A stretch of DNA of 64,000 bases from Allacma fusca (Eukaryota > Arthropoda > Collembola > Symphypleona > Sminthuridae), in the NCBI GenBank assembly GCA_947179485.1, contig OX359246.1, positions 10,602,001 to 10,666,000 of the forward strand, read 5' to 3'. The position numbers were made by a program, and so were the translations under genes. The notes under the pieces are model-generated. The model saw only the letters and a list, made by a program, of their open reading frames with translations. It did no database searches and was not told the DNA's origin. Below are positions 1 to 11,718 of the stretch, piece after piece. Position 1 is the stretch's first letter; every line of letters begins with the position of its first letter.

Positions 1-505
1 AGTCTAAAGAAAATATCAAGGGCGTTGTAACTGATACTGCCGAACAAGGTGAAACAATGGGAAAAGGTGAAGGCATATTCAAAAATAATTAGGTTTTTAA
101 TTTGACATTTTGTAATTTGTTTGATTTTTAATTATTTCAAAACATGGAGTAAAAAAGGTCTTACTAAGGCTATTGGCTTTCTTCATACTAGAATTTGAAG
201 ATGAGAGTTTATTTTTAAAACATCACTCTCTCTCCTAAACGCGCCTTATTGGTTCGTGAGTAAAATTGCAAATTGTGTTTTTTAAGAAGTTCTGGAATAT
301 TAGATTATATATAATCATACCAAAATTTATTTCAGAAGCAAGTGTCATTATTTAAAAAATATTCTATTTGAATTTTTTTTATTTCCGCAATAGAATTTTA
401 ATGCTGGTGGATTAAGCCACTGGACTGCGTCGGTGTTGTTATTGGGAAATGGGGGTTTACCACTGGCGTAGACGGTGGCTGGATCAGCGATCTGATAGCA
501 TAATT
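1..505 (+). mobile_element. Decayed Helitron fragment
   Basis: The stretch from about 268 to 500 follows, with many substitutions, the Helitron interior seen at 44785-44995. It shares a TATTTCAGAA block, a run reading ATTTAAAAAATATTC, a segment TTGGTGTTGTTATTGGGAA-like, and a GGTGGCTKGATC end. Positions 1-267 show no clear match beyond AT-rich sequence. No 5' TC or 3' hairpin/CTAG end lies in the window, so this is an old internal fragment. It is more diverged than the two complete copies. Confidence 0.55.
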
Positions 506-1537
506 TGACGATGATGAAAGTTCGCTCTCCCTCTTTTAGACTAAAAACTCCTATCGGTTTACGATTACGAGTACCAATTACCTTAAAGGCTAACTACGCG
601 GCTTATTTGCGGAATGTAATATTAATGTATTTACAATTGCCGTTTTTTATTTTCTATTGGCTAAGTAGATGGCTGTTTATGCATCTCATTATCCACATAT
701 TTTCTAGAATATTTACATATATGTAAAAGCAGTCAGTTATTTCTGACTCATGTGATATGTAACTGAACCAAGACTATGAAGACTATCGATGCCAGCGATA
801 GCTGGCTGTGCAACGCTAGTTTTAACTATAACAACACATTTTAGATATTCAATCAAACTGTAGAACCAAAAATATTAATGTTATTTTCCGTTTTTACAAA
901 TCCCATGCATTGCCATCTTGTAAGCTCCAATAAAGCTTAAGCCTGATCCCAAAAGAGACAAAACGCTTCTATTTCGTTTCACGTGAACTAATCCTTTCAA
1001 CACTTGCTGTCCTTATGACATATGTACATATATAGAAATGCATAGCAACTACAGAAAGTCATTCCTTAGCTATTTACATTATGAAATTATTTACATATTT
1101 AAACTATGATGAAGCAACCGTAATTTTGGAAAACAGTTTTTACCAATAACCCTATCCCGAGATAGCTTAAACTATAACGTTAACGTAAATAATTGTGGCA
1201 GAAACATTAAGGTTGTTCGTGGTAGAATGAGTAAGTGTGAATGAGAATTGACTTAGTAGTTCGTGTTTAATTTTAAAACTCAACAAGAATCTAAGAATTT
1301 TATTTCTAGTAAAAATGGCAGAGTGACGGCAGGAATAAATTGGAGAAAATGCTCTCCGATTCTAAAGACACAACCTTTTATAGCTGAGCTCTTTGAATAA
1401 GCTGACAAATTTGGATACAATAATGTTACAGAACTACTTTAAGTTATATTCACACAGCAAGGGAACAAATTGACCTAAAATTAAAACATTACAATATTCA
1501 AGTTAAGGTGAGACAGGGAAAAGGTACCCATCAAAGG
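506..1537. other. No recognised feature
   Basis: AT-rich DNA with short chance reading frames only. No repeat shared with the rest of the window was noticed. Confidence 0.5.
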
Positions 1538-2068
1538 CATAGATGCACATTTTCTTTCGCACTCGCACTCCACTCACACTCAATACATATTGAATGAACT
1601 GCACTCATCCTCACACTGGTATGGTAAAATATGTCAAGTCTGCACTCACACTCGTCCTCATGAGGACAGAAGACTAGAATTTGATACTCGCACTCGCACT
1701 CATGAGTGCATTTGATATGTATATATGTATGCATACCTGACTTATCTCACTGAACGATTGCGTTTCGTTTTTTGAGTAATAATTGTACAAAATTGTGTAT
1801 ACATACGATATATACAAGCCTAAAATTAAATTAAATTTTTTGTACTAGAGTGCAGAGTATTGCATTTTTTTAAAAAAACGTGTGTATATTTTTGTGTTCT
1901 CGTCCTCGCACTCATTAATAAACATATCTGTGGCATGTACTCGCACTCATGAATATAAGTGCACGGTTGTAATAACATGCACTCGTCCTCAAAGTAAACT
2001 CGTGAGTACAATGAGTGCGAGGTGAGTGCGAGTGCTGCACGCTGTCCTCATGAGGATGTGCATCTATG
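1538..2068. mobile_element. hAT-type MITE, CACTCGCACTC family
   Basis: Terminal inverted repeats CATAGATGCACAT (left) and ATGTGCATCTATG (right) are flanked by the 8-bp duplication ATCAAAGG at 1530-1537 and 2069-2076. The interior is made of CACTCGCACTC / GAGTGCGAGTG words and CTCATGAGGA blocks. It has no transposase and is 531 bp long. An 8-bp duplication is the hAT hallmark. The small reading frames here come from the repeated word and are not genes. Confidence 0.85.
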
Positions 2069-3749
2069 ATCAAAGGGCCGTTAAACCTGTCCTTCTTTAT
2101 GATAAATAGCTGGCATTAAAAAATACAAATTACGCGATAAGCGGACATTGAGCCAACTTACTAACAATAAGTAAACTCTCAATTCCTTAGTTAAGCACAA
2201 AATACAAGCAACTCAATTCCAATATTACCTTGGCTGACAATGGGAAATTCTGCTTTACATTTATCAACCAAGTAGAGGATTTGATATTAATTATTTACGT
2301 AAAATAATATTCAATATATTCATTAATATTTCCCAAAAACATTAGAAGGAGGATTTTTGGAAACGCATAAAGTTGCATGCTAATAAATATCTACATAAAG
2401 CGTTGGGAACAACTCAATAAGCATCCTAACATTATTCAAGCTAGCGTAAACAAAGGTATTTACCAAATTTTGTGGTTTTCCATCGCTGGTATGAACCGTT
2501 GTGTTGTGTATTCAGGAATTTACGGAAATCCTAAAGGTTACGTTTTACCCGTTCCAGTACTAATTAATTCAGCGGTGTAGTTTTACTTTTGAATTTAATA
2601 TTTAATTGATTTGCGACGCAGCGCTGAATGTATCTATTTAATGATCGACGGTAGTCATCAAGCACTGGGAAGCTGGATCCTGCATATATATATAGCAGTT
2701 ATAATTAGTTATCTGAGTATTTGAAATACTGAAAAGTAATTTGTATAAGCCTTCAAGGGAATCAAAAATATTTGCAAAGTAGCCCCCCAGCGTACTAATT
2801 TTAAAGAAAATTAAATGAAGATTTTTCAGAAGATTCACCTGAATTTTATGTAATCAAAACGCAAATATTCAATGCATCTTTTTCTTTGGTTTCTTTTTTA
2901 TTTGAAAATAGAGCTCATTGTCAGTTTGCAACTTCACTGACGTGATTTATTCGATTATGCAGTTGATAGGTAAAGTCCCGGCTATGATGTTCTTATGGCT
3001 TTTAACTATTCGAATTTACGCAACGTGCTAATCATCAGTGGAACGTCTAGAAGAAGGTAATTTCTACAATTTATTTTCACTCGAGAGTTATTTCTCTTAT
3101 ATATGGTCCATGTCTGTGGGAAATACCTTTTAGAATTCTACAAACTATGGCCTTGAACAGCTTTGGGTCCAGAGTTGTTAAATTCAAAGGATGGAACAAA
3201 TTTCGAAAAAAATAAAAATGTTGAAACTGTGTGTTAAGTTAAGCTAAACTAAGAGCATATTTTTCCCATGGGCCTTTCAATGGTCTCGAGAAAGAAAATT
3301 ATATAAACACCCAATGGGTCAATTATATATTATTATATCTACATATATAGCATTACATCCACAGTTACAGTACATCCTGCATACAAAACATGTTCAGGCG
3401 ATTAGGCAAACGTCGAGAAATTTCTGAGGTTCGGAAACAAATATTATAACAATGAAAGTCACGATTTACGTCAATATTAACAAGATTACAAATATTGCAT
3501 GATTTTAATTTTCAAACAAAACCAGTTACAATAGACTTCCTTCATATAATTACATATGTAGGAAGTAGACAAATTCCAAAAGGTTGGAAAGAAGCTAAAT
3601 TGACGACATTAATCAAAAATAAATTTGTTTCCAATGGAATACATTTTAATTCCCTACAGCCCCTTTTGCACAGGAACCGTGCTTACCCTCAGGTTATTTA
3701 GAATGTATCGATTTTTATTTAGAAACTCACATACAAATTCTCATACAAA
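2069..3749. other. No recognised feature
   Basis: AT-rich, with dinucleotide TATATA patches near 2686 and 3327-3350. A 67-codon frame at 2377-2580 has no recognisable domain and I do not call it a gene. Confidence 0.4.
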
Positions 3750-4161
3750 CAGGGGTCGGATTTTTGTAGGAAGACGGGAAGATTCTTCCCAGGGAAAAAA
3801 TATTTCTGGCTTTGAAAACATATTTCCGACAGAAAAATTCAAAGGGAAGGGATTCTATTTTGCAAACAGGGATTTTTAAAAATTCGTCGATCATTTTTTT
3901 TGGCAGGGATTTTCAAATGTGTTGACGTGTTTCAGGGAAATTTGTTGGACAACAATTTTTTTAGATTGGTTGAGCTTATTTTACAGGGATTTGACGACTT
4001 GCAGGGAAATTATTTTTTCTAACAGGAATTTTGAAAATCGTTTACGTTTTTTTTCAGCAGGGATTTTTGAAATCGTTGAGGACCTCCCTGCAGGGAGGTT
4101 TGGTTTAGAAGGGAAATTCAGAAATAATCTTCCAGGGAGATTTACAGAAATCCGACCCCTG
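3750..4161. mobile_element. hAT-type MITE, CAGGGATTTT family, copy 1
   Basis: Ends CAGGGGTCGGATTTTTGTA (left) and TACAGAAATCCGACCCCTG (right) match the copies at 14718-15079 and 54706-55080. The interior iterates CAGGGATTTT / CAGGGAAATT words. Unlike the other two copies, no clean 8-bp duplication is seen. CATACAAA precedes it, and GATACAAA occurs 4 bp beyond the right end. It lies 115 bp past the stop codon of SEC14-like copy A. Confidence 0.75.
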
Positions 4162-4276
4162 TACTGATACAAAACAAAACTTAAAGGGAAGGCTTAAGGA
4201 TAGGCATACAATGGGACAATCTTTCTTGCGAACGGAGCGTCCAACAGTAACATTTGGAAAGAGGAAAAAAATATGC

Positions 4277-5389
4277 TTAGCCGTAAACAGCCACAGGTTT
4301 GAAATTATCATTGACAGAACCCCCATACCAGGGCGGAAGCTGATCAGGATCAATCGTCCGCAACAGTATTGGTATCCAAATACTCTTCTGGGTTCCCATG
4401 ATCTCTAATCGCTCCAGTGCCCTCCCCAAAATTGGTTTTGCCAGAGCAATGAACTGGGAAGCAACTGCGTTGACTAAGGAAGTGACATGAATCCATAAAT
4501 CAAATAATATTTAAACTCCTAATGGAACCTTTCCGTCCCAATAATGAGTATTCAATATACTATATGTAAAGCCCAGTGTTTACCATTAAAATAGTATCCG
4601 TACGCAAAACTGTCTTGAATTCTTTGAAAGTTGGCAATAAGGTTTAAACTAAACTGCACAGCTAGCAAAAATACAAAAGTTAAATTCCCTTTTAAAATAA
4701 AAAATATAGGAACAATTTCATTTATACAAATGAGACTACTGAACAAATAAAATTCCAGAAAATGACAATTTTGCTCTTACTTGGGACATGAATGAACTCC
4801 TTTAAACTAAAGCCCTCCCAGTCCGTAATGACTACAGAATCCGTGGCACCCATTTCACTCTCATTAAAAAATGCTCTTGATCCAATCTCTACTCGTCGGA
4901 AAAACTTCTTGATATGGTTATCCAGATCCTCCAAATCCTGACCTCCTTTCTCTACAAATGAACGTAATTTCCAGTTGCCGATCTCGAACACAAACACTGG
5001 CATACAAAATTACCCGTCAATTCCATTCAACTACGGTTTATTTAGTGCATATTAGATTTGATGATTTTAACTCAAATGATTATAATGAGATGGAACTAAT
5101 GGCTCACCTGGTCTCTTTTCTATGTCGAATCCACAGACATAGTACGGGAACTTTTCTAAGATCTTCTTTGGAGCCGTCCAATTATCCAGAAACGCATTTT
5201 GCTCCTGGAATTTCGTCAACAAGAATTAATCCCGTCAGAAGTAAGTACCTTCATGAATAAAAACTAATAATCACGTCTTGGAATATTTACCTCAATACTA
5301 CGTGTTTTTGCATCTGCTGTTGCCAAGACTTGCTGGTATGAGATCCCTTGGAATGACAATACAAAAATTATAGCAAAACACTTTAGCAT
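4277..5389 (-). CDS. SEC14/CRAL-TRIO-like secreted protein, copy A
   Basis: Five exons: 5291-5389, 5108-5204, 4781-4996, 4584-4661 and 4277-4473. All introns are GT-AG, in phases 0,1,1,1, giving 228 residues. Exon 1 encodes a hydrophobic signal peptide beginning MLKCFAIIFV. Exon 2 ends in a GFDIEKRP segment. Exon 3 has FVEKGGQDL, FFRR and FNESE followed by the DWEGFSL strand that resembles the CRAL-TRIO D-x-E-G-x-S core. Exon 5 has GTQKS-IWIP, DPDQLPPWYGG and a VAVYG end, like the SEC14 tail (DxxQLPxxYGG). The N-terminal CRAL-TRIO-N helices are absent, so the protein is short. The family binds hydrophobic ligands; the ligand here is unknown, and an extracellular location is inferred from the signal peptide. 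No disabling change was seen. Confidence 0.85.
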
Positions 5390-6888
5390 TCTGAAAGATT
5401 CTGTGTAGTAATATCAGCTTTACTAATTTGGAGCTTACACTTCCTTCTGCGTCGATGTTCCAACAAGTACATATCTCAGTATGTACGGCCATGAAACTGC
5501 CCCATTCCAGTTTTTCTCAGGTGTCTTCCCAAGTTTTTTTTGCACTCAAGTTGCTCTATTTGGGGGTATACACAGCATATGTAGCTGAGTATCAGGGGTG
5601 AAGTAATAAAATAGTTTTTACCCTGGTATATACTCAGTTTTAAAATAGATGGGCTGGCCTTTTGGCATACAGTGCTGTAATGCATACTTTGTTTTATCAT
5701 AACCCTTAAATTTTTTTAACCCTGGAATTCCGGCCACCCCGGAAATACACCCTGCTGAATACCTTCATTTAATGATTGTTTTAGAATCCCACCGGGGTTA
5801 AAAATGCTGTGAAATTCAGCACATTATATTACGCCGACATGCAGCGTGTGAAATTTGAGGTAGGAAATCACTTGGAAAGGTTTGGATTCACCTGTTCAAG
5901 TAATTAGTGATAATTAATGGCAAACATTTGTGTGCAAATTCCTTCTTGAAGAGAAAAATTCGTCGTTCAGAACTATTCTAAGATAAATGGGCTACAAAAA
6001 CATTGGAAGGAATAATCCAAAGAAATAAAGGCAACAAAACCTCATACAAGTGGAAGCATGTATTAAATTCAGTTTCTATATACTATTGTAATAGTATAAT
6101 TACGTATATGTAATTATATATAATTATCATTAACATTCAGGAGTAACACCTAGATATATACACTGTATAATGGCAATCAGCATTTTGTCATGTATTTCAA
6201 TGTCAATTTGAACGGGTCTGTCGTTTCCGTAGTTGTATTCTTTAATAAAAATTGTACGTAAATTTAGTAAACAATGTCAAATGGAGTTTTTTCAAATGAT
6301 TACATCACAATACATATAATCAGATTTCTCGAGCACTGAATTTATGTATATATAAAAGTAAATCGATAAATGAACTATTTAATCTAGTATTATTTGATTG
6401 CATGATTGCTACATAGTGTTTTTAAAGGGGTATAGTCTGGTAAAGTTTGCATCAAATTTTAAGACCAATCAAATCCTTCCAAGTTGTGCTGAAAGATTGA
6501 GGGAATCCACAGAATTTTATGATGGGAGAATAGCTAAATTTAAATCCGGATGCGTCCGAAGATTCGAAACGAATTTTGCCGAAGGTTATTAAATAATTTA
6601 AAAATGTTATCATCAGGAACAAATTGTTTTGCTTCAAATTTGACTCACTCATTTGGATTCTGCTTTAAAGTGATAAAATGGCTCCCAATGAAATTTGCTA
6701 CAAGAGAGAGGAAGCGACAATGTATTATTATTTCGTACAAATTGGTGTTATTAATAAAAACGATGAATAAACTGATAAACGCTCAACTAAAGAATCTCAC
6801 GTGCTTACAATATAAATAGGCTTCAAGAGGTTGAATGTAAAGTAATAATGAAAATAAAATGTAAAATCTTAGAATTAGTGATCTTGAA
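5390..6888. repeat. Upstream block of copy A, duplicated upstream of copy D
   Basis: This flank recurs at 23617-25515, interrupted there by a MITE at 23999-24531. Anchors include the AATTTGGAGCTTACACTTCC stretch, the CATTATATTACGCCGACATG stretch and GGAAATCACTTGGAAAGG. The short frames at 6398-6819 are not conserved as proteins between the two copies, so I see no gene here. Confidence 0.7.
5456..5469 (-). promoter_or_regulatory. Shared promoter-like motif of copy A
   Basis: TACTTGTTGGAACA (minus strand) lies about 67 bp upstream of the ATG. Near-identical sequence occurs at the same place before copies B, D and E, and a looser form before G. Conservation in otherwise diverged flanks suggests a core promoter element; no TATA box is obvious. 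Confidence 0.45.
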
Positions 6889-7056
6889 CAGGGGTGGATT
6901 TACGGGGTGGCCCATGATCCTGGCCCGGCCAGGGTAAAAATTTAGGGCCAGGGTAAAATAATATTATTGAAGACCCTTAGATTGCAAGTGGAAAGGCACA
7001 CACATTCATTTTAGGGCTTAAGGCCAGGGTAAAAACTATTTGATTATCCACCCCTG
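6889..7056. mobile_element. Short hAT-like MITE, CCAGGGTAAAA words
   Basis: Ends CAGGGGTGGAT and ATCCACCCCTG. The flanks ATCTTGAA (6881-6888) and GTCTTGAG (7057-7064) agree at 6 of 8 positions. The paralogous block near 25520 reads straight through (GACCTCGAATATTTACTC), which is an empty site. The 168-bp interior carries GGCCAGGGTAAAA three to four times. Confidence 0.7.
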
Positions 7057-7919
7057 GTCTTGAGTATTTACTCTACTCTACTGTGTTTATATATGTATAG
7101 ATTTTCAGAAAGAACAAGCAACGAAGCAAATTTATATCTTTGAGATCCTTCTCAGAATATTGTTTAAAACCCAGTATTATAGAGTGAACCCATATAGTGG
7201 TTTCCAGGGGATGGCAAAATACCTGCCAATGTAGTATGCAATGGACAATAATAATAACTATAAAAAAGCCATGTGCTCCACATCGGCAGTCTATTAAGGG
7301 GGAGGGGGGCTTTTGAGTTTACATACTTAGTTAAAGGGAACCCTAACCAAGCATTGACAATTCTATTTCTTCTGTCTAGAAAGATCTTTGCGTAAGTAAT
7401 TACTTCTACATATACCGCGATCGTAAAAGTATTCTATTCGAATTTACTTTCGCAGCGAAACTTCTGGATGGGATCATAACTGGGCAAACTCTTACCCATT
7501 GAATTCCTGCCTCGCACTCAAATTGAGCGCGAGTTTGGATTTGAAATGGCTGTGCTCACAGCAATGAGGGAGTGATCATTAAAATTTTGCGAACCCAAGA
7601 GCCAGAGGCTGAGTGCAGCTTTTCGCACTCACAATTACAGTTTGTTATACATGATACTACTATTGTACTACTATATACTATTGTTCCCTGATTGTAGCAT
7701 GATAGCACGAATATTTCATTAAGCGTTGTCATGCATCTAATAATATCAGGCGTAAGGTGTTCTTCTTGATGTTAGGACGAATAAAATTTGTAGATTTTAA
7801 TATATTTTATTAGCTTCATATATGTAATTAATGTAAGTTCCAGTTATTTTCTTCCCCTAGAATATTTAAGCAGGTGCGGTAACAAATGTTAATTTGCTAT
7901 TTTTGATTAGAAACGATTT
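7057..7919. other. Unassigned DNA with GCACTC remnants
   Basis: CGCACTC and GAGTGC words near 7510-7640 resemble the interior of the MITE at 1538-2068. No terminal repeats or target duplication were found. Otherwise nothing is recognised. Confidence 0.35.
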
Positions 7920-9501
7920 TAAAATTTTAAATTGAGAATCAAATATCCTGTTACTTCAGTAATTATTAGCTAACAAGGAGAAATTGGTGAAATACCCAGT
8001 ACATTGAGAGATGTGAGATCTGACTCAAGTAAACAGCAAAATTGAAGGTAAAGACTTTACTTTCGAAAAAACACTCTCGAGTGTAGGCATGTGTAACCTC
8101 GTGTTGGTTTTCCATAAGGGACGTCCCGTGATGAAGACAAACGGGTTTCCTCAGGTTATTTCCGAAACACTGTTTAAGGCAATACCGACGACGCAGATGT
8201 GTTCAATACCATGTCAGGAGCTGAAACACTTTTTTTGGTCCATTCGGGTAACAGGATACCCGGCTCAGGTTAGCATGATTACATAGCGATTACTGTCGTT
8301 TGTGTTGAATAATTAGGACCAAACAGAATGTAAGTCCACTGAAGGCTTATAGTCTGTTGCTTTACTGCTAGTGGTGATATTTCTCTTCTCCTGATGCAAT
8401 GCCCGGATGTTATTTGCACGAAAATACTCTCGGATGCCCAATAATCATTGAAACACTCTGTTGCAGCGAAAGTCACAAAGTTTTGAATATTTATGAATAT
8501 CGGATATTGTATTACCCGGTTACAGTACATATATTTTTGTTAGCAGTCTGAAAAAAAAATGGGTCAAAAAATAATTCTTTTATGGCTATATTTTTCCATC
8601 AGTCATTATTCAAGCAACGCAAAGTTAGTAATTACTATAAAAGACACCTCGAGTAGAAAATATTGCATCTTCTCTTTCAACCGCTTTAAAAAACGGATTG
8701 TAGTATCGCTTCGCATCGATTTAAAATTTAACCGTAACTTCAGTTTGGGAAGACATTTTAGCAACAAAAAGCATGCCTTATTTGAAATTACGATGGATTA
8801 CAGGTGACAAGAGGGAAGAGTTGCGACTCTTTCTTATACAGGAAGAAAAATTATTTGAAACACCTGTGGAATTAGATACGTATGCTTTTCATATGACCAA
8901 AGATTTCTTTGTTTCAGCTCCCACCCCAAGCGTTACTGAGGTTACAGAAACAGCTGTTATCCCTGATATCAATTTTGTTTTAAATTGAAGTAACAATTTA
9001 CAGCTGAATCTTCAATTTATCTTATCCCCGAAATAATCCTGACTTAGCTTTTCTTTCTTGTCTGCTGCAACGCGTACATAGGATTTTGAACTGAAATTTG
9101 AGTGTCACTTAGATGTAAAAAATGTTGAACAACCTAAAAATGATTTGTTAAATCAGGGATAAATTTATTATTTTTTTCATATTGCTAGATTTCAAATAAT
9201 TCCAGAAAGCTTTTCATTTCATATTATCTACGATCTAGCAAGTATGCTTGGTATGATGGGCAATTCAGCTGACACAAGACATTACTTTGGTTTAAAACAA
9301 AATGACTAGTGTAATAATGAAAGTCTCGAATGCCAATTATTATTTAATATTAATAATAATTAATATATTTTGAATAATATTTGTGAATAAATTAGGCTGC
9401 AATATACTTCCAATTGTTAGAGAAACGTTAGGCCAATTAATAAACACAGGGAAGATGATAAATCTACCAAATTAGGTAAGAGAAACCTCCCGAAAGATTT
9501 T
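7920..9501. repeat. Downstream block of copy B, duplicated downstream of copy D
   Basis: Sequence from the AGCTAACAAGGAGAA region onward recurs at about 15990-22437. There it is broken by MITEs at 16236-17161 and 17530-19873 and by a Helitron at 20515-22325. The last part (about 9090-9501) also recurs at about 26190-26622 next to copy E. GTCTGTTG at 8352-8359 is the empty target site of the 16236-17161 MITE. Confidence 0.75.
8559..8988 (+). pseudogene. Possible small secreted-protein gene or its remnant
   Basis: A frame starting at 8559 begins with a signal-like MGQKIILLWLYFSI segment and runs 82 codons. A second frame, 8773-8988, continues the homology and ends in a TGA. The two overlap in different frames around 8773-8807. 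A second copy begins at 17369 and continues after the 17530-19873 MITE at about 19900-20118. That copy has an in-frame TGA and other breaks. No domain is recognised. It could be a decayed gene, or a real gene with a splice I cannot place. Confidence 0.3.
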
Positions 9502-11718
9502 TCAGCCATAAACCGCCACAGGTTGAAAAGTGTCGTTCGCAGCGCCCCCATACCATGGCGGAAGTTGATCAGCGTTAATTGTGTGCAACAACTTTGGGAT
9601 CCACATAATCTTCTGGGTTCCCAAAACCTCTACCCGTTCCAGTGCACTCCCCAAAATTGGTTTGGCCAGAGCAATGAACTGGGAAGCAACTGCATTGACT
9701 AAAAAATTAACGCAGATATATTAGTTCCCCAGTGAATTAATCCTATACATTTCCACAAACTACAACACTACAAGTCATTACGTACATTTTAACTCAGCAA
9801 GCGTTTCCTTCACAATATTCATTTGAAAGGCTTACCATTCAAATAGTACCCATATGCAAAACTGTCTTGAAGTCTTTGAAAGGCAGTAAAATGATGTAAA
9901 ATGTACTGCACAGCTGGAAAATATATTAAATTAAATTTGTTACAATTAAATTTGTCCAATATTTCACAAACAAAGCCAAATCCAAGATTTGTATAATCAA
10001 ACAATTTATGTGCAATCTATTTTAAAATAAAATAAATTAACTAATAAAATTATACAAAATCTCGAAAAATGAATGCAGTTTATTGCTATGTACTTGGAGC
10101 ATGAATGAGCTGCTTTAAGCTAAAGTCTTCCCAATCGATTATGACGACAGTATCAGGAGCACCGATTTCACTCTCATTAAAAAATAGTGTTGGTCCAAGT
10201 TCAATCCGTCGGAAGAATTTCTTCATATGGGTACTCAAATTTTCCAAGTCCTGTCCTCCTTTCTCCACAATGGAACGTATTGGCCACTTACCAACCTCAA
10301 ATACAAACACTGGGGCAAAAAAAAAACAAAACAAATTTTATAATAGACTCCATTCTTTGGTTTACGTAGTTAACTTTGGTAAAATAAGCTAAATTATATG
10401 CAAGCTTTAGACATCTAACGGAATGTCATCTTCAGGCACTAATAAGCAAGTGAGAGATAATTTGCACAGTGGAGACAAAAACAATTTTTTACAAAAATGC
10501 ATTTTCGAGGAATTTATATTTTTTATAAAGTAGTTATAATATGTCGAATTAAAGGCTTCCATGCACCGTCTAATAAAACACCATCATTGACGTTCATCAG
10601 ATGAATCTTGGATTCTGGATTATTAAACCGTCCTTAATTTTTCATAATAATTGATTTAGTTCTTTTATAACTGATATGGCATTATCCCAGTCGATGGAAT
10701 GTTTACTGTTGTTGCAAATGTGACGAGCAACTGCTGATATTTCACGGTTCTTCAAACGAACATGGTTCATATGTTCTTTAATTTGTGTGTGTAAAGAACG
10801 AGAAGTTTCACCGTAATAAATCTTGTCACAGGAATTACATGGGATTCTATATATGACATGGGGTTCGTTTTCTTCCTTGTCTTTTATTCTGTTGCGTACT
10901 TCTTACATACTTCTTACTTACTTCTGTAGCATACGTTTAATTTTCTTGCCGGGTAAGAAAGTTATTCTTCATTGAAATCTTCTTCTTAATAATCTTGCAA
11001 TCTTATTGGATAAATGACCTAGAAATGGAATCGGAACCCATTTGGCGTCTTCTTTCGATTCTTCCGCTATTTCTTCTAATTGCATTTCAAGTTGAGAATC
11101 AGTTATTACTAGAGACTGGTCATTTCTTGTGGGCAAAATAGATTGATTAATGAATTTCGCTGTGTTGTGTAGATTAGGTGTTTTGAATTTCAAAAGCATT
11201 ATTTTTAATCGTCTCGAAATGAGGCTTGATGGGTATCTATATTGTTGTAGAATGTTCTTTACATGTAGGATTTCACATTTAATTCTTTTTCGATATACTT
11301 TGGTTTAAATTGAATTATCTTCTTGTCTAAGTATAGAAACATCTAAAAAAAGATACATGTTCATCTGCTTCCACTTCGACTGTAAATCTGCCACTTCATT
11401 GCAATTAAATTTATTATTTTCATAACGAATCAAAAGAACTAATGTCTTACCTGGTCTCTTTTCTACGTCAAATCCACTGACATAATAGGGGAATTTGTCT
11501 GAGATTTCCTTTGGAGAGTTCCAGCTGTCCAGAAATTCATTTTGCTCCTGCAATTTTAAGGATTTATTTTAGAAGTAGCTTCGTAAATTGGAACTAATAA
11601 TCATGCCTTGATATTTTGTTACCTTTTGATTTAATATTTTTGCCACTGCTGTAGCAAATACCGGGTGGTATGAAATCTCTAGGAGTGAAAACACAAAAAC
11701 TGTAACAAAACGCTTCAT
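9502..11718 (-). CDS. SEC14/CRAL-TRIO-like secreted protein, copy B
   Basis: Exons 11623-11718, 11451-11547, 10094-10309, 9836-9913 and 9502-9698 give 227 residues with the same intron phases and exon sizes as copy A, exon 1 being one codon shorter. The signal peptide begins MKRFVTVFVF. Exon 3 has FVFEVGKWPIR, KKFFRRIELG, FNESEIG and IIDWEDFSL. Exon 5 has LGTQKIMWIP, NADQLPPWYGG and a VAVYG stop. Intron 2 is 1141 bp because it holds a Penelope-like fragment; in copy E that intron is only 89 bp. The reading frame is unbroken. It is closest to copy E, with which it shares about 2 kb of flanking sequence. Confidence 0.85.
10340..11393 (-). mobile_element. Penelope-like element fragment with GIY-YIG endonuclease
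   Basis: Minus-strand translation in pieces shows the end of a reverse transcriptase (MYLFLDVSILRQED), a PFLGHLSNKIARLLRRR segment and a GIY-YIG-type block. That block reads YRIPCNSCDKIYYGETSRSL, followed by a QIKEH helix, between about 10860 and 10750. This order is typical of the Penelope-like C-terminus. The frame is broken near 10975 and the 5' part is missing. The corresponding intron of copy E (37170-37258) reads straight across, showing the empty site. A shorter relative lies at 52712-53160. Confidence 0.8.

Noticed and set aside
1531..2011. Two minus-strand frames of 61-67 codons rich in Cys/Glu
   Set aside because: They are translations of the CACTCGCACTC word of a MITE.
3742..4169. 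Clean target duplication for the MITE at 3750-4161
   Set aside because: The immediate flanks do not match. A similar octamer is displaced by 4 bp on the right, so I do not claim a duplication.
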